A stretch of 64,000 bases of DNA, from assembly GCF_022458985.1 (NCBI RefSeq), contig NC_061791.1, positions 882,501 to 946,500 of the forward strand, given 5' to 3'. The notes under the pieces are model-generated. The model saw only the letters and a list, made by a program, of their open reading frames with translations, was not told the DNA's origin and made no database searches. Origin of the DNA: Mugil cephalus (lineage: Eukaryota; Chordata; Actinopteri; Mugiliformes; Mugilidae). Positions 10,018 to 21,647 of this stretch are shown here, piece after piece. Made by a program: the position numbers and the translations under genes. Positions within the stretch are counted from its first letter, which is position 1; each line of letters begins with the position of its first letter.

Positions 10018-10880
10018 GTTCCATTCAAAAGTACTGGAACAGTAAGGCTTGTTTTGGGTTTAAGATCAAAGATGAGAAGAAGAGTTCAGAACATCAGCTT
10101 TTATTTCCTGTGTTCACATCTAGATGTGTTAAACAACTTAGGATTTATCACTGTTAGTATTAGACCACAGCATTTTTAGGTGAGCAGAACTATTGGAACA
10201 TGTGACTGACAGGTGTTTGTTGTTGACCAGGTGTTGCCTTTAAGGTCGGTTGTTCAAACAGTAAATAGCTGCATGACTGGTCGACTGTTTGGCCTGGGTT
10301 GAAACCTATAAAGTATGAACTTCTTGTTAAAGAGGATAAACCAACATGAAGACCAGAGATCTGTCTATGGGAGAAAAGAAGGAAAATCTAACAGAGCCAC
10401 TGGACAAACATTGGACAAAGCAACACAACAATGTGGAACGTCCTGAATAAGAAAGAAACTACTGGTGAACGGAGCAACAGACGTGGAACAGGTCGGCCAA
10501 GGAAAACAACAGTAGTTAATGACAGAAATATTTTAAGAGCTGAAGAAAAACCCTAAAACATCAGTAAGTGACCAGTGTGTCCAGTGTTAGAGGAGACTCA
10601 GAGCAGGAACATAGAGGCCAAACCAACATATACAAACCAGTCATCAGCAGGAAGATTCAGAGGAACAGAGATGAGCCACAAACGTTCTGGAACACAATCT
10701 TCTGGACTGATGAGACCAGATGAATCTCCAAAGAGATGGAAAGGCCAAAGCTCATCTGTGAAGCCTGGTGGAGGTAGTGTCATGTGTTGGGCGTGTATGC
10801 AGACGTGCAGCTTGTGAACAGGTAAGGCAGGTAACTCCAGGGCCTCTGAGCAGAATGAAGGAAGGAAGAAAGAAAGTGGA
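10018..10880 (+). pseudogene. Tc1/mariner-like transposase remnant
   Basis: After an end sequence (CAAAAGTACTGGAACA at about 10028) the translated plus strand shows a broken transposase. GERSNRRGTGRPRKTT (about 10460-10510) is the linker with the GRPR-type motif after the DNA-binding domain. SSAGRFRGTEMSHKRSGTQSSGLMRPDESPKRW (10637-10737) corresponds to the TDE(S/T) catalytic region, and VKPGGGSVMCWACM (10757-10798) to the conserved HGGGSVMVWGC block. Stops and frameshifts interrupt all parts, and similarity ends soon after 10800. No active transposase could be made. Confidence 0.75.
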
Positions 10881-11099
10881 GCAGACAATGATATAAGGGT
10901 AAGGTGACCAGTAGATGACTGCTCTTATTGAACTAACAGTGTTACTTTGTGTGAGACCGACCTGAGCTAACATTAGCTTCAGAACGTGACCACTGCATAA
11001 AACTGACGCTAACGCTAACGTATGCTAATGTTAGCTGCTGTCCACGTGTGTCCCTGGTACGTTAGTCTAACGCTAAGTTTGAAACGTAAAACCGGTGAC

Positions 11100-11280
11100 G
11101 TTGTCGGGTTAATTACTTCACAGTTCGATTAGTTTTCCAGCTGAGCTGGATTCATTGGCCGTGACGCGAGCGCGGCGGCGCGTGCGGCTCGGTCCACTGC
11201 CATGACGGACGCGGAACTACGAAGTTACAAGAAGAACCTGGTGTTCGTTGTTGTCCTTTTCCTCCCTGACTGGAAGTAGC
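11100..11280 (+). promoter_or_regulatory. Short CpG-rich patch with a small open frame (uncertain)
   Basis: A CpG-dense patch (GCGAGCGCGGCGGCGCG at about 11165-11185) stands out from its AT-rich surroundings. It is followed by an ATG in good context (gccATGacgg, 11202) opening a 25-codon frame ending TAG at 11277-11279. The frame starts MTDAELRSYKKNLVF. No donor site that would extend it into another exon was seen. It may be a stranded first exon or promoter of a lost gene; I do not recognise the peptide. Confidence 0.25.
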
Positions 11281-11639
11281 AGCACTCTGTTAATCTGCAG
11301 CCTTAAGGGTAGAAGAAGGTAGATAAGCTAACTGATAGTATTCAGTGTTACAATATCAGCATTCAAGCCCCTTAACAGCTGTTTATGTGTGAAAACGTTT
11401 TTCTTAACGTTTATTTTCATTGTAAAGTTTCAGCTGTTTGTTGTACCAGGCTTCCTGTGTCTGTCTGCTGTGTGGACATGGGTGTGTGTTGAAGTACATG
11501 TTTTGAAGGTGTGAAAGGTTTTAGACTGAAAAAGTTGATCAGCTGACCTTTAACCCGACTGAGCAGAATTTCACCTCCTCAAGTGGAAACTGAAACGAGA
11601 ACTGAAAGAAGCTGCGGTAAAAACCGTAATAGTTCACAC

Positions 11640-11915
11640 ATGAAGAATGCAACAGTTTGGTGTCGATGTGTCGCAGGCTTGAGAGCGTCACTGTAAGGAA
11701 GTGTTATACCACCAAATATTAAACGTTCTTCATTTGTTCCATTACGTTTCTCACCTAAAACACTGCGTCTGATACGAACGGTGATAAGTTCAACACATCT
11801 AGCAAATAAAAGCTGATGTTCTGAACTCTTCTTCTCATCATCAAACCCAAATGTCTTCAGTGAACAACACAAACAAGGAACAAGCCTCGTTGTTCCAGTA
11901 CTTTTGGAGGAGACT
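11640..11915 (-). mobile_element. Inverted end of the Tc1/mariner-like element
   Basis: Read on the minus strand from 11912, CCAAAAGTACTGGAACA, GAAGAAGAGTTCAGAACATC, AGCTTTTATTT and AGATGTGTT reproduce, in order, the left end at 10028-10140. This could be the other long inverted end of the element starting near 10018, with its 3' transposase half replaced by foreign DNA. It could also be an independent fragment in opposite orientation. Confidence 0.65.
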
Positions 11916-11997
11916 GTATCTGGTCTCTTGCTCCATTTTAAAGTTCTACTTAGAACCTGGTTCAGATCCAACAGGTTCTTCTTGTGAGTGCAGCTAG

Positions 11998-12127
11998 AAC
12001 AGGTGGAGAACATGTGGAGAACAGGAGGAGAACAGGTGGAGAACAGGAGGAGAACATGTGGAGAACAGGAGGAGAACAGGTGGAGAACAGGAGGAGAACA
12101 TGTGGAGAACAGGAGGAGAACAGGTGG
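11998..12127. repeat. Minisatellite of GGAGAACAGGTGGAGAACAT-like units
   Basis: About eight to nine tandem 15-bp units (GTGGAGAACAGGAGG and GTGGAGAACATGTGG variants). The minus-strand open frames over it, reading repeated FSTCSPPVLH, are translation of the repeat and not a protein. Confidence 0.9.
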
Positions 12128-12174
12128 TAAATGATGGAGATGAACATGTTTCTCCTTCAGTCTTTAACTGTATA

Positions 12175-12666
12175 TGTAACAGGGTCAAATATACAGTACT
12201 GTACAGTATACAGTAGTATAATTACACAAAATCTGTTTCACTTTAAATTGTTCTTACCTGACATGTTTGTCCTCCTAAGTTGTTATGTGGAACCTTTAAA
12301 ACTGAGCTACTGTACCCCTACGTTTATTTTCGGGGTCCCCCCTCCCCTATAAATGTGTCTCCCGCCTTTACCTCTCCCTTTTCCTGTTGTGCTCTGGAGA
12401 GGTAAAGCGACACAGTAGTCACAGAGATTTGTGTTTTAGCTATGTGCTAAAGCTATACTGTTAAAGTTCGCTCGCTAGCTTAAAGCTAACATATTTCTGT
12501 CCTTTAATGCGTGTAGGAGCTCATGTTGTTCGTGACTGATGGGAGGATTTTGTTTTCATTTATACTTTCGTCAGAGAATAAACGGAGACTGCCTCCTCCA
12601 AAGAAATCCTGGTCTGGCCCATTAATCCTCATCACACAACGCAGAGGTAAAAACTAGCCGGTTACA
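12175..12666 (+). mobile_element. Solo LTR, 492 bp, with 4-bp TATA target duplication
   Basis: Starts TGTAACAGGG and ends CCGGTTACA, so the ends form the inverted TGTAAC/GTTACA pair expected of an LTR. TATA directly precedes (12171-12174) and follows (12667-12670) as a target-site duplication. Inside are a TATA-like box (CTATAAATG, about 12349-12357) and a poly(A) signal (AATAAA, about 12580-12585), in the order U3, R, U5. No internal retrotransposon sequence is attached, so it arose by recombination between two LTRs. Probably a Gypsy or BEL type; the family cannot be fixed. Confidence 0.8.
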
Positions 12667-12670
12667 TATA

Positions 12671-14455
12671 AACTCATGAGAACATCCAGGACCAGAACAC
12701 GGTTCCTTTAACTGGTTTCAGAACCTGCTCCTGGTTCTCTGTCACTGTCAAAGCAGAAGTAAAAGAACCAACAACTACAGCGACGTCCAGAGACACAACG
12801 TTAACGGAGCCGCCCTGAGTTTAACAGAGGAACTTAAAAGGATTCAGAGTAAAACGTAAATGATCTTTTTAGTACGATGGACGTCCTTTAAGTCACCGTG
12901 TTCCACGTCCTCTTTAAGACGCGGTAACACATGAACACTCTGGAGTTGTTCTTATGTGTCCATCATGAAACAGTGACTTTAACCACCTTGAACTAACTGA
13001 AGCAGAAGTTAAAAGACGGATTCAGACGGTTTGGGCGCGGTTGTTTTTTGTGGAGTCTTTTCTCAGACACAAATTAGATTCATGATGCAGTAAAATATGT
13101 GTGAACTGTGGCAAGAAGGTGAAGAATAACCGTTCTGCCACTTCTCTCTTCTTCTGTATATTTACATTATTTTATGTTTATATCCTGGTTTTATACTGTT
13201 TCCTCGTTGAAGCCCCTGTAATGTCATTGTGCTACAGTACAGATAAATACTCCTAATTACTGCAACAATATTATTTGGTAAAAGATGTCATTAAGCTGCA
13301 TTTCCTCTTGTTAAGGTGAATTGAAACTAGGAGTCAGGCCATTTACTCTGGTTAGCCATAACATTATGACCACCTGATGCTCCTGTTAGTCAGTGGATGA
13401 ATCGCGCATTGAACATTTAGTTCTCAATATGACGCTAGAGGCTCAACAGTGTTCAGAAACGTGGAGTTGATTTCATTTAACAAAATGTCCAGATGATCTA
13501 CATGATTTTTTGTTGTTGTTTTTGTTTTGTCCTTTTAAATATTATAAAATAGTGAGTTTCAACACATGTAAATGTTTCAATCAGCCAGAATTTATAAAAG
13601 AAAGAATCTGTTTATCGTCATGTAAAAGAATTAAAAATTCTAAAAAAAAAAAAAAAAATATTGAAAGAGTGAATTTGGTTTGTGTATGAGAGGGTGTTAA
13701 ACTTTGTCAGAACCACAACTGCTGTGTTTGTGGTGATAACTGTGTTACAGGAAATGCTGAGACAGGAAGACCTTCCTCTGGGTGGTTGTATCTGTGGTTG
13801 TGTCTCTGCAAACACAAAGTCTTTACATTTCCCACTTTTAAAATGATCCGAATTAAACTCAAACATGAAATTAATCCGTAAAGACTCATGGAGGGGATGG
13901 AGGATTGTTTATGTGGTTAAATTAAATCTGGGGGCCTCTTAAGTTTATTTTTTTTGTTTGTTTTTTGATTTTTTTAATTAAAGTAGAAGAAATAAAATAA
14001 GAAAGGTAGTATTATTATTATAAAAAAAACGGCATGAATAACACTGGATCCCATATTTGACCTATTAGAATATATATATATATAAAGGGGAATGAATAAA
14101 GTATCTGTCTAGTATACTTTAAGGTATATTGTAGGTGTATTGTAGTATATTGTAAGGGTGCTTTGTGTTACTTTCAGGGGGAGTCGGACAGCGGACCACC
14201 GTTTCTATTAACCACGACAGCAACAACACGTCGTTTGTGTTGAACCCTCTAAAGGAAGTAAAATAAAATAATATATATGTATAATAATATAATAAAGTCT
14301 CTAAGATGACGGAACGTGAAAACCAGAGGAAGACATTCTAAACTAAACCAACTCTGACAGGACGATGAAGATAATATTAAAGACGGCCCCCTGACGTCCT
14401 GCTCCCAGTGAACGCATTACAATTCGCCTCGTTTTAAATAAAGTTTTTATAAACC
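12671..14455. other. Gene-free stretch
   Basis: AT-rich with no supported exon. It contains a GTTAGCCATAACATTATGACCACC piece near 13356-13380, whose inverse occurs at about 27420-27440 and which looks like an interspersed repeat edge. It also has an A-tract at 13642-13658 and short TA-rich runs near 14070-14085. Confidence 0.5.
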
Positions 14456-14459
14456 GGAT

Positions 14460-14566
14460 CAGGAAGTGACGTGGAGGTAGCGCTCACCCCGCCCCCTGGA
14501 GGGAGGATTTCGCGGCAAAATTAAGCGTCATCCTGCGTGAATCTGCAGCAGAAACAAAAATAAAAG
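14460..14566 (+). promoter_or_regulatory. Putative promoter and 5' non-coding exon of the CYTH gene
   Basis: A GC-rich island just upstream of the first coding exon. It contains an ETS-like GGAAGTGACG, a GC box (CCCCGCCCCC) and an E2F-like TTTCGCGGC. A donor candidate TAAAAG|GTAA follows at 14566. The first coding exon begins with an acceptor (CTCAG|TGGAGTC) only seven bases before the ATG, so a separate upstream 5' UTR exon is required. No TATA box is seen. Confidence 0.45.
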
Positions 14567-14943
14567 GTAAAAAATTCCAGTTTATATCGCGTGGTTGTCG
14601 CCGTTTGAACTACGAGCGAGCTGGCAGCTACAGCTAACGATGCTAAAGACATTATCTCCAGTGCGTCTTTGGCTAGCAGGCTAACGTTAGCACGTTGTTC
14701 ACTGCTCTGTGTGTTGTGATTATAACATGAAGAAGCTCTTTATGTGCAAAAGAGCTTTAAAGTGTTTATATTTATTGATCTAGCGACGCTATTACAGCTT
14801 CACGATTTTACCCGGAAACGAAGATAAATGAACATTATGCTAAAAATTATTATAAATATTATCTGTTATTGTCAGTCACGTGTTTGGGTTTGTTTGGAAA
14901 ATGTATTAAAACCTGCAACGCTTCAGAACCAGAATAAAATCCC

Positions 14944-14983
<40 letters not shown>

Positions 14984-15176
14984 TATACACATATATATAC
15001 ACATATATAATGTAATATAATATAATATAATTAGTTTGTTTAAGGATCAGACCAACAGTCTAATTAAACTGGTTTGTCTCTTGTTTCTTTATTTAATATA
15101 TAAATGTGATCATTAGTGTAGTCTTGTTATCGATGACCCGTTCCCTCTCTCTGTTCTGCGCATGCTCAGTGGAGTC

Positions 15177-18100
15177 ATGCCGTCCAACGTGGAGATCAAA
15201 GCTAAAGTGTCCGACCACGCTCAGTTCGCCCTGAAGGCAGCAGAGCTCAGCCAATCAGAGGGCACGATCATCAGGCAGCGCGACACCTTCTTCGCCTCCG
15301 GCCAAGGACGACTGAAGCTCAGAGACTTCATGGTACGAACATGGACCCCGTGTCCGCTCAAAGGTCCGAACCCCGTGTCCCCTTAAAGGTCTGGACCCGT
15401 GTCCCCTTAAAGGTCCGGACCCGTGTCCCCTTAAAGGTCTGGACCCCGTGTCCCCTCAAAGGTCCGAACCTCGTGTCCCCTTAAAGGTCTGGACCTCGTG
15501 TCCCCTTAAAGGTCTGGACCTCGTGTCCCCTTAAAGGTCTGGACCCCGTGTCCCCTTAAAGGTCTGGACCTCGTGTCCCCTTAAAGGTCTGGACCTCGTG
15601 TCCCCTTAAAGGTCTGGACCCCGTGTCCCCTTAAAGGTCTGGACCCATGTCCCCTTAAAGGTCTGGACCCGTGTCCCCTTAAAGGTCTGGACCTCGTGTC
15701 CCCCGTGTCCCCTTAAAGGTCTGGACCTCGTGTCCCCTTAAAGGTCTGGACCTCGTGTCCCCTTAAAGGTCCGGACCCCGTGTCCCCTTAAAGGTCTGGA
15801 CCCGTGTCCCCTTAAAGGTCCGGACCCCGTGTCCCCTTAAAGGTCTGGACCCCGTGTCCCCTTAAAGGTCTGGACCCTGTGTCCCCTTAAAGGTCTGGAC
15901 CCGTGTCCCCTTAAAGGTCTGGACCTCATGTCCCTTTAAAGGTCTGGACCCGTGTCCGCAATAAAGGTCTGGACCCCGTGTCCCCCGTGTCCCCCGTGTC
16001 CCCTTAAAGGTCTGGACCCGTGTCCCCTTCAAGGTCCGGACCCCGTGTCCCCTTAAAGGTCCGGACCCCGTGTCCCCTTAAAGGTCTGGACCCGTGTCCC
16101 CTTAAAGGTCCGGACCCCGTGTCCCCTTAAAGGTCTGGACCCCGTGTCCCCTTAAAGGTCTGGACCCTGTGTCCCCTTAAAGGTCCGGACCCCGTGTCCC
16201 CTTAAACGTCTGGACCCCGTGTCCCCTTAAAGGTCTGGACCTCTTGTCCCCTTAAAGGTCTTGACCCCGTGTCCCCTTAAAGGTCTGGACCCCCGTGTCC
16301 CCTTAAAGGTCTGGACCCGTGTCCCCTTAAAGGTCTGGACCCCGTGTCCCCTTAAAGGTCTGGACCTCGTGTCCCCTTAAAGGTCTGGACCTCGTGTCCC
16401 CTTAAAGGTCCGGACCCCGTGTCCCCTTAAAGGTCTGGACCTCGTGTCCCCTTAAAGGTCTGGACCCGTGTCCCCTTAAAGGTCTGGACCCCGTGTCCCC
16501 TTAAAGGTCCGGACCTCGTGTCCCCTTAAAGGTCCGGACCCCGTGTCCCCTTAAAGGTCTGGACCCCGTGTCCCCTTAAAGGTCTGGACCCTGTGTCCCC
16601 TTAAAGGTCGGACCCCGTGTCCCCTTAAAGTCTGGACCCCGTGTCCCCTTAAAGGTCTGGACCTCTTGTCCCCTTAAAGGTCTTGACCCCGTGTCCCCTT
16701 AAAGGTCTGGACCCCCGTGTCCCCTTAAAGGTCTGGACCCCGTGTCCCCTTAAAGGTCTGGACCCGTGTCCCCTTAAAGGTCTGGACCTCATGTCCCTTT
16801 AAAGGTCTGGACCCGTGTCCCCTTAAAGGTCTGGACCCCGTGTCCCCCGTGTCCCCTTAAAGGTCTGGACCCGTGTCCCCTTAAAGGTCCGGACCCCGTG
16901 TCCCCTTAAAGGTCTGGACCCGTGTCCCCTTAAAGGTCCGGACCCCGTGTCCCCTTAAAGGTCTGGACCTCGTGTCCCCTTAAAGGTCTGGACCCGTGTC
17001 CCCTTAAAGGTCTGGACCCCGTGTCCCCTTAAAGGTCCGGACCCCGTGTCCCCTTAAAGGTCTGGACCTCGTGTCCCCTTAAAGGTCTGGACCCCGTGGA
17101 TGGATGAATAATTATTCATTTGTAAATGAAATGTTTGTTTGTTTTCTAGAACGGGTCTGGTCAGCTGATCTTCTATGAGCGTCCGGACACTGATGGACCC
17201 AAACTGTCCCGTTACTCCATCAGTCACACCAACGACCCACAGAGCCTCCAGGTCCCACTACTGCTATACTCTATATACTCTATATACTATATACTATACA
17301 CTATACTACTATATACTCTATATACTATATATACTCTATACTCTATACTCACAGCAGTTACTACTAACCGACATCAAAGATGACATGTTAATGCTAATAA
17401 TGGTGTTGATGCTAATGCTAATAATGACCTTAATCGTGGCGGCCGAGCAGGAGGTCCTGGCCGACGCCCTCGGGGTTAAAGGGGAGGTGCGTAAGGAGCG
17501 GCGGCTGTTTCTGATTGGTCAGACCAGAGTCCACCTGGACACGGTGGAGGGACTGGGACACTACATGGAGCTGGAGGTGGTGATGAGACCGGATCAGACG
17601 GTGGAGGACGGACAGCAGGTCGGTTTTTTACAGGGATCAGGTTTTTAACGTCAGCGTCTCTGGGTTTAAATTGTTTTTTAGAAACAACGCGAAGAGACGA
17701 GAGTTTGACGTCTGGTGTAAATGTGATAAATCCAAGTGGGTGATGTCGGTGAGATCTACTCAAAGTACTCGACGTTCCAAAATAAAAGCGTGAATAATAA
17801 AAAGCCCAATTAAAACATAAAAAACATAAATCCATAAAAAAGGAAAAGCAATGGAGACCAGAGGCCTGTATCATGGAGCAGGATCACAGACTTATGGAGC
17901 TACGTTACCATGGTAACTGACTCTGAACAGCTGACCTGCTTCAGGTCAGAGTAACTTTCAGGATTTATCTGAATCCCATAAAAGGCTCCGCCCACCGGCC
18001 AATCATCTGTTCAGGAAAGAATCACGTGTCCTTTCATTGAGACCTGACTGAGATCGGAGCCCAAACCACTAGAAGAGCGTTACGGCGCGAACGCATCTTC

Positions 18101-18662
18101 AGGAGATAATCACACAAAGAAGAGGATGTTTTAGCTCAAACTCAGCTCAGAATCAGGATCATTTCATTCAGGACAACAACCTGATGTATTGATGTGATGT
18201 CACAGCTTTATTGTCGCCCAGGTAACATGATAGAATGATGGTTTTATCTTTTTACTCCAGAGGGGTCACATCTGATTCATCTCTGCAGCTTCATGGCTTC
18301 ATTAGATCTAAACTAACTGAGCCACTGATGTGTAGTTTACACATGTATTTAACCTGCAGTCCTTTGTCTTATGGCGTCTAAGATTTCGGGTGAGATTAAC
18401 TTTTTCCTCTTCATATCTGAGGAGAATCAGTGGATCAGCCTCATGGTTGTGATGGTTGTGATGGTTCCTCTGCGTTAGAACCGACCTCATACGATTCACA
18501 CCCGGACTCTAAACCTTCAGCCTGTAGATGTTAAAGGTATAAAGTGGTTTATGTTTCTCTCAGGTGGCCGAGGGTCTGATGGAGAAGCTGGGTGTGAAAC
18601 AGGAGAGTCTGGTGACCGGCGCTTACATGGACCTGCTGCTGAAGGGACAAACCGAGACATGA
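15177..18662 (+). CDS. CYTH (CyaB/thiamine triphosphatase-like) domain protein
   Basis: Four coding exons: 15177-15332, 17150-17251, 17451-17618 and 18564-18662. They join in phase 0 to 525 nt, or 174 residues. The start [11 protein letters not shown] carries the N-terminal EIKAK strand equivalent to the ExExK signature that binds the triphosphate in CYTH tunnel-fold enzymes. [62 protein letters not shown] and the final helix follow in family order. The single domain fills the protein. Family members hydrolyse triphosphates or are class IV adenylyl cyclase-like; which substrate this animal form uses cannot be read here. The first intron is packed with a minisatellite. A poly(A) signal lies at 18765-18770. 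Confidence 0.88.
15336..17097. repeat. Large intronic minisatellite, ~25-bp unit, ~70 copies
   Basis: Tandem copies of a 23-25 bp unit (GGTCTGGACCCCGTGTCCCC followed by TTAAA) fill nearly the whole first coding intron of the CYTH gene. Unit variants differ mainly at GGTCTGGACC versus GGTCCGGACC, and CCCG, CCG, TCG or CTG before TGTCC. Runs of variants recur in the same order, for instance 15774-15890 and 16054-16170, which shows block duplication on top of unit-by-unit growth. The array begins 4 bp past the donor and stops about 50 bp before the acceptor. Confidence 0.97.
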
Positions 18663-18764
18663 AGGGACAAACCGAGACATGAAGGGACACTCAGAGACAT
18701 GAACCAGAGACATGAACCCCCCCCGGACCGAAGACGTCTTTTACTGTGACTGAATGATTTCATA

Positions 18765-18770
18765 AATAAA
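18765..18770 (+). terminator. Poly(A) signal of the CYTH gene
   Basis: AATAAA about 100 bp after the stop codon. A short tandem duplication of GAAGGGACAAACCGAGACAT spans the stop codon itself (18641-18680). Confidence 0.65.
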
Positions 18771-19319
18771 CCGAAGCTGCTCGACACTAAAGTTTGTTCA
18801 AGAGTTTTTATGACAAGTTTTGGTGTTAGTCGCTATGACAAGTTTTGGTGTTAGTCGCTATGACAACAGGAAGTGACGTCAGGATGACTGACGGTTGCCA
18901 TTGACAACCTCCTCTTCTGTATTTGACAGCGTATTAAAACAGGAAGACATTTAGACGCTACAGGGACGTAGTTCTTTCTGGTTTATGTCAGATTTCTAAC
19001 AAATGACCATGAAAGTTTGGACCTGATCCAGATCTGATCATTTTAAAACGTCAAAAGTGTCTCTAGGTTAAAGGACACCAACAATAAGACGCTGCCGTTA
19101 GTTTGTCTCCACCGTCGTAGAAAAACCAGGTCAGACCCGTAAAGATTTAAGTTTCTCTTCGGATTCGTTCAGATTCGTCCTCTGTGTGGTTTCCAGGTTT
19201 AAAAGCATCATTGGATCAGACGCTGAGCACAGCTGACACCGTTTCCATGGTAACTAGACCAAATCCATCACATCCCAGAATCCAGATCCAAACCATCAGG
19301 GATGAAAGAAGACTTGAAA

Positions 19320-19800
19320 AAAAAATGGAGGAAAAGTTGGATTTACAGCCAAATTTAAAACTAGTCCAAGACTAAGTCTCAAACTAGTTTAGACTCGATT
19401 AAATCCAAAGACCAGTTTCACTTCACATCAATCCAGCATCAAGTCAAAAACCAGACTTAGACCAAGTCTAAGTCTGGTACCATTCTAGACCAAACCCAGT
19501 GCAAAACTAAATCTCACAACACTCTAAAATAAATCTAATCATCAAGTCAGAATCTAGTCCAAATCTAGTCTCAAACCAGATTAAGACAAGTCCAAGACTA
19601 AACCTTAAACTAGTCTAAACCTAAACTAGTCCAAATCTAAACTAGTTTACAGCCAGTACAACATCACATCAAATCTAAAATAAGTGTTAAGACCAAGTCC
19701 AAATCTGGTAAAAATCTAGGCTAAAACCAGTCTTAGACCAAGTCCAGATCCAGTCTAAACCCAGAACCACATCAAGTCAGTAGCTGGTCCTAAATCAAGA
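19320..19800. repeat. Degenerate CTAGTCCAAATCTAGTC-type satellite
   Basis: Irregular repetition of short words such as ACTAGTCCAAATCTA, AGACCAAGTCCA and AACCAGTCT. No fixed unit length is seen. No coding potential. Confidence 0.6.
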
Positions 19801-20098
19801 TATCGCTCTTATTTTTCTAATGCCTCGTTTTCAGATCTTCTTTCATCCTCAGTGTTGAAAAGTTGTTTTTTAACATCTCGTCTGATCAATGCCGATGGAT
19901 TATCTGAGCCGTCAGCCGGACCTGAAACAGCTTTTACTCTTCATCTTGAAAAGAAACTCAGCGTTGAAGCTCCTGTCGTCCAGCAGAGGGCGCTGTAACT
20001 CCGCACTGGAGACGCCTCCACTTCAGTCGGTGTTAGTTCAGCAGCTCTTCCACCAGACAGGTCACTGGATTCTTCTGCTTCTTCTTCTTCTTCTTCTT

Positions 20099-20480
20099 CT
20101 GGACGCCACGTCTCCACTTCCTCTCTTTGGTGAAACTGATGCTATTTTCCCACCAGCTACAAGGGAATGTTGGATTATACACTGAAGTCATTTTAAGAAA
20201 GATTTACGGTCCCATGCGGCCTCTTTACGGACCAGTTGTCATGGCAACTGGTGGTCGCCATCATGTCACATCCTGTTTTCTAGAGCGTCAAATAATGAAC
20301 TTCATCAACATTATATTAACAACCTAAAAGGACAGAAACCATTTGAAAAGGAAAAAAAAAAAGGAAAATCAGCGTCTATTTTAGGGGGTGGAGCTTATGA
20401 CGCATGCTGCAGCCAGCCACCAGGGGGAGCTCTACTAGCTTTGGCTTCACTTTCAGTCCCACCGTCCGTATTCATATCCA
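20099..20480 (+). repeat. Interspersed repeat family R, copy
   Basis: Begins TGGACGCCACGTCTCCACTTCC and ends near a CAGCCAGCCACCAGGGGGAGCTC block. It parallels 26700-27225 through GTGAAACTGA.GCTATTTTCCC, ATGTTGGATTATACACTGA and CATCACATCCTGTTT-like words. An internal segment is deleted relative to that copy. Confidence 0.65.
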
Positions 20481-21287
20481 GTCTATGGTCTCGGCCAAAT
20501 CACAACAAGGACTTATGACTGTATAATTCTCAGATTTGACTCTAATCGGACCAAAACATGGTGCAGCCTGAACCCAGCATACGCTGCAGTGCATTCTGGG
20601 CTCCCTCCCTGAAACCATATGTGGCTGCATCTCAAACAGTTGTCTCATTGATTCCATTTAAGCTCCATCTGTTCTCGCCGTTTGTCTCGGCTCATTCAGG
20701 AGGGAAAACCGACTTTACTTTAGAGACGGTTCAAACAGACGCAGACTGAACATTTAAAACCATGTGAAGGAAAAGACAGAAGGAGGCTGATGTTTGTTTG
20801 ATAAGTTTGACGTAAAATAAAGAAGTGAAAAAGATTTATTCTCAAAGTTACGTCCTGATCAATTCGTTATCGGAAAAACAAACCAGATGCTACGAGTTGT
20901 TGGTATCGATCGTCTGCTCGGCCTAAATCTGATCAAACTCCATTATCGTCTTTACCACCCTGGACTTATTAGTAACTGCTAGCTGGTTAGCGTAGCAGCA
21001 ATGAAACTGATAGTTTTTGCCTGCTAGCTGTATCGTTAGCATTAGGTTATCCTTGTATAGTTTAATGCAGAAAAGCTAATAATCAAGAAACTTACAACTA
21101 AGTGTGATTAGTGTTAGCCTCGTTGGCTTCGAGATGCTAACAGTTCTCACGATTCACAGCTGATTGAACATTTAGCATAAAAAACTTATCATAACCTGTT
21201 ATCAGCAGGGGGCGCTGTAGACAAGAATTACTTGTCCATTTGCTTGCTAACAGTTAGCCTAGGTAGCTACCACTTGAATGCCAAGTC
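20481..21287. other. Gene-free stretch
   Basis: No exon or named element supported. From about 20970 onward there are many GCTAGC and GTTAGC words, which occur throughout this genome segment. Confidence 0.45.
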
Positions 21288-21390
21288 GTTAGCCTAATAG
21301 CATAATTGCCAAAGTCAGTTTTGAAGAAAAAAGAACTTTGGTATTTTTATTGATTTTGTATCAGTAAGTCAATTATGCTATTAGGCTAAC
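21288..21390. mobile_element. Small palindromic TIR element, copy 1 (103 bp)
   Basis: The first 21 bases (GTTAGCCTAATAGCATAATT plus G) are the exact reverse complement of the last 21. The interior is AT-rich. A second copy with the same ends lies at 40100-40258 in a shank3 intron. It resembles a MITE; no target duplication is clear. Confidence 0.75.
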
Positions 21391-21647
21391 GAAATATATC
21401 TTGTACCCAACTTCCTCTAAAAACTGTTGTTCGTACAGATGAGTTACCTGCTCATTAGCTTGCTAACTGTTAGCTTTTGTGGCTAACTGCTGATGTAATC
21501 TCGTGAACACCAAACATTTTATGTCCACAACTTCCTGTGTCTCCAGAGACTGTTTCTACTAGACTGTTAGCATCTAGCAGAAACCACCAAAGCCTCCTGT
21601 TTCTATAGCGTCAACTAACAGGAAAACTCTCTTGCATCAACATTATC

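Noticed and set aside
11962..12188. Minus-strand frames with repeated FSTCSPPVLH
   Set aside because: They are translation of the 15-bp minisatellite and lack any start or splice context.
15336..17097. CRISPR-like regular array
   Set aside because: Units are contiguous with no unique spacers, lie inside a spliced animal gene, and vary like a minisatellite.
19889..20185. 98-codon open frame with a leucine run
   Set aside because: The leucines come from a CTTCTT repeat and the right part is interspersed repeat family R.
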